Assembly: GCA_033398695.1 (NCBI GenBank)
Contig: CM065819.1
Span: 10,217,501-10,281,500, forward strand
DNA from: Orobanche coerulescens
Lineage: Eukaryota; Streptophyta; Magnoliopsida; Lamiales; Orobanchaceae
Direction of reading: 5' to 3'
DNA: 64,000 bases
The stretch's first letter is position 1, and each line of letters opens with the position of its first letter. Of the stretch, positions 57,609 to 64,000 are shown piece after piece. The notes under the pieces were generated by a model. The model was given only the letters and a program-made list of their open reading frames with translations. It did no database searches and was not told the DNA's origin. Both the position numbers and the translations under genes were made by a program.

Positions 57609-58617
57609 GTTAATTGTGGTGAATTTTACAAATGTGATTTGATATTGGCATTTCCGGAAATGACCGCTTTTGAACGGTTTTCATGATTGCATGCATCGAC
57701 TAAGTGTGTAAGAGGTAAGTTGTTCGTTTGGCTTACTTGGCTAGGATGACACAAGAGTATTTTGTTGTTTGTTTTAAATCCTTTATTTGTGGATTTTGAT
57801 GTTGGGAGACGAACCTTGTGGTCGTTCTTGTGTACTGTGAGTTGATGAGATTTAGTGCTAAAATCCCAATGGTTTTGTAAAAGTCATTTTATGGATTTGG
57901 GGCTAAAATCCCAACGGGTTGGTAAATGTCATTTTTCGGAAAGTAAAGATTTGGGGCGGTGACCCCTTTTGTCTTGTGGATTTTGAAAAGTAGGATTTGA
58001 TAATCCTAAATGGTTTTCTATTAAAACTCTCGATGGCATTCTAAACCGTCTTATAAATTATTTCCATTGATTTATGGTATTTCGATTTTTAAAGGTTTTC
58101 TCAAACCCTTGCCTCGAGAAGTACTTTTCGTTTCGTTTGGATCTTTGAGGATTCCTGGTCATTGTTATTCGTGGAATGTGAATTGTATGGCTCGTATTTG
58201 CACTTTGTATTTGCACTAGCAAAACAGTGGAGTTTTGCTAACCCCGAGTATTCGGGGGGTGGATGTCTATTTTTGCATTCAGGTTTTGGAGCATAACACA
58301 GGGTCGGCACGAAGGATGATGAAAGATGAACGATACTAATCACACGAGGATCCGTTGATGTCGTATTGGTCTAGTTGTATTTTCTTTTCCGCTGCAGTAT
58401 CTTTTCCCCGTTGTACGGGAGTTTATTGTATTTTGACCCCTGCGTGGGTATATGTTGTAATTGAGTTGTATATTTTTATTGAAAGACCAAATCGGTCTAC
58501 TGAGTCATTTAGCCTTGAAGGCATTGTCGAGATGTTAAATGTTGTTACCAGCCTGGTAGATCTTCGAGGAGAGGGTCTACGGCGTGTAATATCCCTGAGT
58601 GGATTGGGGGTGTTACA

Positions 58618-58992
58618 AGAGGACTGTCTCTCATACTGATAAATTGAGCTGTACTCACGCTCGAATATCTGCTGCTCTGATAAAGGGATATACTGTTGAT
58701 AGAAGTTGTCGTGGAAGTTACTCTATGTGCAAGTGGTGACAAAGTCTTCTCCTCCCTTAGCCTGTTTATATGCTTTCCACCAACTAAGCGCATCTCCTTC
58801 GAGCTTAAACATAGCCAACCTGGTCTTGAAGTGATCCGCACATCCCAAGACATCGAATAACTTCTCCATATGGGTTATCTAGTCCTCTGCCTCGGTAGGA
58901 GTGGCAACAGAACTGAATGAGAGTGTCTTGAGCTTACCGAACCGTTCAATCCATACATGAATATCAGTGGGTGGAGCACCCCAACCCATAGA
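58618..58992 (-). pseudogene. Gypsy gag fragment N, N-terminal piece
   Basis: From 58992: MGWGAPPTDIHVWIERFGKL, FSSVATPTEAEDWITHMEKL, FDVLGCADHFKTRLAMFKLE, GDALSWWKAYKQAKGGEDFV, CTWSNFHDNFYQQYIPLSEQ, FEREYSSIYQYERQSS. This is the gag core of a gypsy element (WW motif included). It stops at the solo LTR and resumes at 55955. The N-terminus is lost at the LTR starting 58993; the methionine in MGWGAPP is probably not the true start. Confidence 0.85.
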
Positions 58993-61913
58993 TGTAATAC
59001 CCCAACCCAGCAAGGGTAGAAGCATCATATTATGGTGGCATATCAAAGCATACATAAACAAACGCAAGAGGAAGTCTTATCATAAATATCAAAGGAAAGT
59101 AAGTCAACATGACTTAACAATACATAAGTTCCAAAAGAAATCTAAATGAAGGAAACATCATAATCTGAGTCTCAAAACAATGAAATAACATAGTGTCAAA
59201 GCTAATATATCTAGGGTAAGTCTGCACTTAGCTCCTACTCTCATCCCAAAAGATAGACCCAGCTCCTAGCTTAATAACCTGGTGCGGAGAAAAGAAATGC
59301 GGCTGAGCTTAAAAAGAGCAAACAGATATACAAAGCAAAGTAATGAAACTGGAATGAGAAAATAGAATATGGTGTATTGGGGAATAACATAAGGTATATC
59401 TTAAGTGTATCGAAGGTGTAAAGGTTGTCAGAAATCTACCACGATCCCAGAAACATATCATATCATAACATCATTATCATAATCTTCATAACTAACGTAA
59501 GTAGCATAATGGAGTATCTAGCTCCCAGAGTTTTGAATGACGTGTATAGCACACATCATCAATCCACCAGAAATATATAATAACATAACAGATCAGATTT
59601 AGGATCCATCCATACGCCCCTGCAGAAATCATAGTGGCCAAACATATATCCTTGAGCTCATATAACAGAAAAGGGACGGGATGGAACATCACTCCTCCAC
59701 CCTAGAGTCATGCCATTGGTGCATCAATGACACGAACATGGAACCCCCGTGACTAGTGATAGCTCGGGTATCAAACTAAAGGGTCAAACAGAATGCCATA
59801 AAAATGACAAAGAATCTAAGGTCATCAGAAATATCATCATCATAGATTCATATCAAAGAGTTCTTAGCAAAGGCTCAAAATCAGAAGCTAATAAATCAAA
59901 ATATGTGAAAGAATCATGAGAAACCTTATGAGAAAGGTCAGAATATCTGTACCTTAACGAATGAAATGAAAGCAAACGGAAAAGTGAACACAAGGAACAA
60001 CGTCACGCCTTCTTCAACAAATCTACACGAGTTAGGGTTTCCTTATTGGAATTAGATTAACATATGACCAATTATATCATAATTAATGTTCAAGTGCATT
60101 TTAGGGTTCAAACATATTAAATGGTATGAATATCACAAAAACTTAGCCTCTTAACAAATTTTTGATTTTAGTATGTCTTACCCTTAATTTTAAAAATTTG
60201 CAAACCATATCTATACTCCAATACAGAAGCTACAATGATTTACACATGTTCTTATATGTCTTGTGAGCTTACATGAATTTTCCCAGAATTTAGTTTTAAG
60301 TGCAACCACCATTTAAAAAATCATTTATTCAAACATGTACAGAAAGTGAACTGCAGGTACACCCTGAAAGTTTACATTTATTAGACCCACTTCATAAAAA
60401 TCCACAAAAATTACCAGAAGTCACAACTTATATATCATTCCTGAAAAAGGAGAGACCTTAAATCCTTATGGTTTGAAAACTAGAAATTAAAAACTCCAAC
60501 TGGTTTTGAGACTCGATTTCTCAGATTTGACACTTGAACTCCCGAAAAATAAAAATACCAACTTCCTGACCTCCAATGACCATTAAATTAGATATACATA
60601 TAGTAAACATCATGGACTTAGTTTTAGAATCAAGAATCAAGAAAAAACATATTGCGATCATTAAAATAGACCTCTTGCAAAGCGACCCATTTTATGGACA
60701 GCACACTAGTGAGACAGAAACAACAACACCTTAATCCTTTTAACGAGCAAAACCCTTTCAAAATGACTCAAGATTAACTAAACCAACACCATGATTCTTA
60801 AACCATTTTAAATAAGTTTGATATCATATTTTGGACTCACACAAATGCCACACAAAACAGTCCACGCACACATGAGGTTAATGAGCCAAAACAAGGTCAA
60901 ATTTCCCACATAAAATCATAGACTCTCGTTAACATTCATCGCCTAGGGTTTCTGATTTTAATACTTCATTTACTGTGTCATTATGGATGATTATTAGGGC
61001 TTGTTTATGCAGTATTTATGGTCGGCCAAGGGCTGGAAACAAGACACAAAAACAGTCCACAAAACCGACACAATTCATTCGTATATAGGCGTATAGTTTC
61101 ATGATTCATGTGACATATTATATTCGTATCTTTATCATTTTATGTGGCTTAAACATTAGTGATTCATATTACAAATTTACGTGACCTACATCAGTATATC
61201 ACATAGTTCATGAGAATATTTAGACATGGCTTTAGTTTAGATTACAAGCGATATATATATATATATACATACACACATATATAGGTGCCGAATGGGTTGC
61301 AAAACAAAAAGGGGGTCGATGGTACCTTGAAGTAGAATAACGAGACAAGGAACCAAGAACAAGGACTCACGAATCAATAACAACTGCTCCCAGGAACACA
61401 ACGATCAAGACAAGCTTCCAAACCTCCTTTGATCCTTGAGAACTAAACATAAAAGATAACGACTGCTAGGGTTTTGAGAGGATTCGTATGGAGAGGGAAA
61501 ATAAGATGCCATGTGTTTTGTGAGATAAATGAGGGAGAGGAGCGTGTATTTGAAACGGACAAACCATGTGATTGCCAAGATTTTTGGAAGACTAAATCTT
61601 TTATTCAAGTTAAATATATCATGGACTTATCTCTTGTGTGAAGTAAACGTGTGAATGAGGAGGGTTTTAAAATTTTCGGTTCACATAAGTTGCAAATAAA
61701 CTTGTACATCTAAAAGGATAAAAGGGTGTAAGATTTTGTATAAACTTAGAATATGTAGGATTTTATTTAGTATTTAATTTATAGTATATAGTTTAGGTTT
61801 ATTTTAATTAATGTGTATAACATATAGTTTTAATTGTAAGAAATTTTAAATATCAACTTAGATTAAAATTCCAAATGGTACCTAAATGACGATTCAGAAT
61901 TTAGGGTTTTACA
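58993..61913 (-). repeat. LTR O, 2.9 kb, sister of 30415-32864
   Basis: tgtaataccccaacccagca to ttagggttttaca. It aligns with J (30415-32864) over its first 2.5 kb with many small indels, including about 40 extra bases near 60614-60655 and a longer TA/CA microsatellite at 61250-61283. Flanks ataga and acgag do not match, so this is not a simple solo LTR. The left neighbour is gag in mid-gene. Confidence 0.75.
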
Positions 61914-62394
61914 ACGAGTTCCATTCCGTTCAATTTCAATGTTAACTCTCTCCATGACAGATCTGGCGAAGATTTGCCCGTCAATGATTGACTCCTTCTT
62001 CTTCAGGGACAGAGAGGAAGTCTGTGAAGTTGTCATTTGATTTGCAGAAATTGGTTTGAAGAAACAAAGAAAGAATGCAGTAAATTTGCAAAAAAATTGT
62101 AGGTTGTTTACTCTTTACTCGTTTAATATTGAGGAGCCTAAAGAGTCAAAGGGAGCAAGATACAGTCCTTTTATAGTGTGTAGGGAAGATTGAGTTTCAT
62201 ACAGTGAACGGTCGGATTTAAGGGATGGGAACCGTCTTTTAAAAGAATGAACACGATGAACTTAGAGTAACTTGTACGTCTTATCCATCTGTTTTTGAAA
62301 TGATAACCGGTCCCACTTCTGACAGTTCTTCTTCTCTTATTGCACAAAACGGCGATTTTGTAATCATTAATATCACGGTGTTTGAGATAATGAA
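61914..62394. other. Unassigned sequence between two LTRs
   Basis: No domain in the open frames (62281-62466 minus, 62300-62491 plus). It may be a remnant of older host DNA. A TATA-like ccttttatagtg lies near 62167. Confidence 0.4.
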
Positions 62395-64000
62395 TGTAAT
62401 ATCCGCAATTTTGAATTTCGGTAATTTTCTTTTTTCGGAGGAAGTTCGTTTTGACAACTCTATCATGACCGTTTCGTCATTCCGAGAATGATTAATTCTG
62501 CACTTTTTGTCATCCGAGTTCGTTTCAGTGTCGTTTGGTTGAGTTCCGTGTCCTTAATCGACTTTTTCACGTGGGAGTTCGACTTTGTAAAGTCACCATT
62601 AATTCTTGGAAACTCCAAAAATTCTGAATCTTTGCAAGGTTATAGAGAATCAAGTTAGCTTTCCAATGGTTCAAACGGTGAGTCAATCGGAATCCAGACG
62701 AAGGAGTTATGGTCGAAATAGCGAAGACTGCACGGTGTGCCTTTTTGGTGTTGAAGGAGGCTGTACCGTGTGCCGCGGCACACTCAGGCTGTGCCGCGGC
62801 ACTAACCTAATTCCTGGGCATTTTTGGTGGCCCTGGGCCACGGCACACTCATCCTGTGCCGCGGCACACGGGCTTTTTCTGCATTTTTAGCAGATTTGCG
62901 AGGAGAAAAACTTCATTTTTTCTCCTCTCTTCTTCCTCCTCCATCTTAGGCGATTTGATGGCGATTTTGGGCGATTTGAGTGCTCCAAAACCTGTAGAGA
63001 TCATACTCCTCAAGTCTTGTTGAAGATTTTCGACCTCTACTTGAATCCTTCATCCAAATCAAGGTATTGTGGCTTGAACCCTTGTTTTTGTAGATTTGGG
63101 GATTTTCGTTTTTGATTTTGATTCCAATCCGTTTTTGATCAATTAGTTGTTGTATAAACGTTGTTTTAAACTTGTTCTACGGATTGGATACTCGTATCTT
63201 TGGTTCGTTCGACCCGAGAGGTGATTTCTTTGTTCTTTAAGGGTCTTGAACATTTAATGTTCGATTAAATGTTCGAATGAGTTCCCTTTGATAGTTTGTT
63301 GGGATTTCCGTTGTTTTCGGCCTTGATTCTCGTCGTAATCATGTTTTATTATTCCTTACGGAGGATTATAGGTGCTCGATGATTCCGATGTTGAATTCCG
63401 TTGGTGATTGATGATTCATGTGGTGTTTTCCCGTAGTAATTTCGGTGTTATCGCGTTCTAGATAGTGTTCGGGGATTTGAGGGCTACCCGGCCGTATTTG
63501 TTCACTTTTCCATTGCTCGTGATATCGAGGCAAGTACCTTGTCCATACTTTTCTTATTTTGTGGATATGATGATCGGTGATCGTATTAGTGTGTTCGTTT
63601 GGTTGTTTGAAACGAAGTTTCAAAAGATTTCGGTTTGGCCTCGTTAAAGGCTTTCTTTCAAATGCGTGTGTGTTTTGTGAACGGTGTGTTTTGGGAATTT
63701 ATTATGATTTGATTATTTTGAACGTTGAAGGATTTGATGATGATACTCCTATTGTTTAAAGTTATGGAATCGTGTATTCCGTATTTAATCTTGTTATTGT
63801 GTTTTGAAGAGTTTGATAATGGTGTCGAGTTAATGGCCATCTCTAGAGAGTATTCTTAATGAACTTACATTCTTAGCATGTTAGTATTGCATGAGTAACG
63901 TGTGTGTGTGTATGCTCACTGCGGGTTAGATCCGACGGGGTCTCGGTAGGGCTCCACGAAGCTGTGGGACCGCGAGCTTGCTTTTAACCACTGTGGGTTA
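62395..64000 (+). repeat. Partial LTR, second copy of the 55956 family (3' end outside window)
   Basis: Starts TGTAATATCCGC and follows 55956 onward with substitutions and small indels. It carries GCCGCGGCAC at 62772, 62793 and 62858 and a decayed gccacggcac near 62837. It may be a solo LTR or the start of a full element beyond the window. Confidence 0.88.

Larger units (their letters stand above)
55956..58617 (+). repeat. Solo LTR, chromovirus type, 2.66 kb
   Basis: Starts TGTAATATCTGC, ends GGGGGTGTTACA. The 5-base duplication agagg is at 55951-55955 and 58618-58622, so it is a complete solo LTR left by LTR-LTR recombination. GCCGCGGCAC palindromes lie at 56333-56426, a tandem duplication at 57478-57608, and a ccccgagtattcgggg hairpin near 58242-58257. 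A second copy begins at 62395. Confidence 0.93.

Overview
This window looks like intergenic heterochromatin from a flowering plant, probably a eudicot. It is almost wholly LTR retrotransposons nested in one another: Ty3/gypsy chromoviruses of Tekay type, a Ty1/copia element, a Tat-lineage element, a non-autonomous LTR element and several solo or partial LTRs. The only trace of a cellular gene is a broken retrocopy of ribosomal protein L18. I found no intact host gene, tRNA, rRNA or CRISPR array. Clade and species are inferred from protein motifs and LTR ends, not from a search.

Layout, left to right. (1) 1-1298 is the 3' part of an Athila/Tat-like LTR. (2) 1299-3730 is a truncated gypsy gag-PR-RT fragment (minus). 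(3) 3731-19541 is a Ty1/copia element (minus) split by gypsy element D at 5141-16062 (5-bp duplication caggg); D is itself split by non-autonomous LTR element E at 6023-10877 (duplication cggcg). (4) 19542-20317 is the RPL18 retrocopy with a poly(A) tail. (5) 20318-21611 is AT-rich and non-coding. (6) 21612-22495 is a gypsy RT/RNase H fragment. (7) 22496-30414 is a degraded minus-strand ORF of unknown function, interrupted by a roughly 4.8-kb LTR and carrying a 292-bp direct duplication at the interruption. (8) 30415-32864 is a truncated LTR whose sister is at 58993-61913. (9) 32865-45795 is Tat-lineage element K (minus): gag, no pol, a three-unit tandem repeat, and an intron-containing gene on the opposite strand with its own TATA box. 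Gypsy element L (35033-40530, duplication gtttc) sits inside that gene. (10) 45796-55789 is the best-preserved chromovirus, element M (minus). (11) 55790-58992 is another gypsy gag split by a solo LTR (55956-58617, duplication agagg). (12) 58993-61913 is an LTR, 61914-62394 is unassigned, and 62395-64000 is the start of a second copy of the 55956 LTR.

Three cross-cutting patterns stand out. First, several unrelated LTRs carry clusters of one family-specific perfect palindrome just upstream of their TATA box: GTGCCGCGGCAC, TTACGTACGTAA, TTACGGCCGTAA or GGCGATCGCC. Second, five chromovirus LTR families share a short CCCC/GGGG hairpin followed by a pyrimidine-rich stretch ending in AG. Third, element K combines gag with an antisense spliced gene and no polymerase. 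All proteins here are broken by stops, frameshifts, truncations or lost catalytic residues, so any mobility would depend on elements elsewhere.
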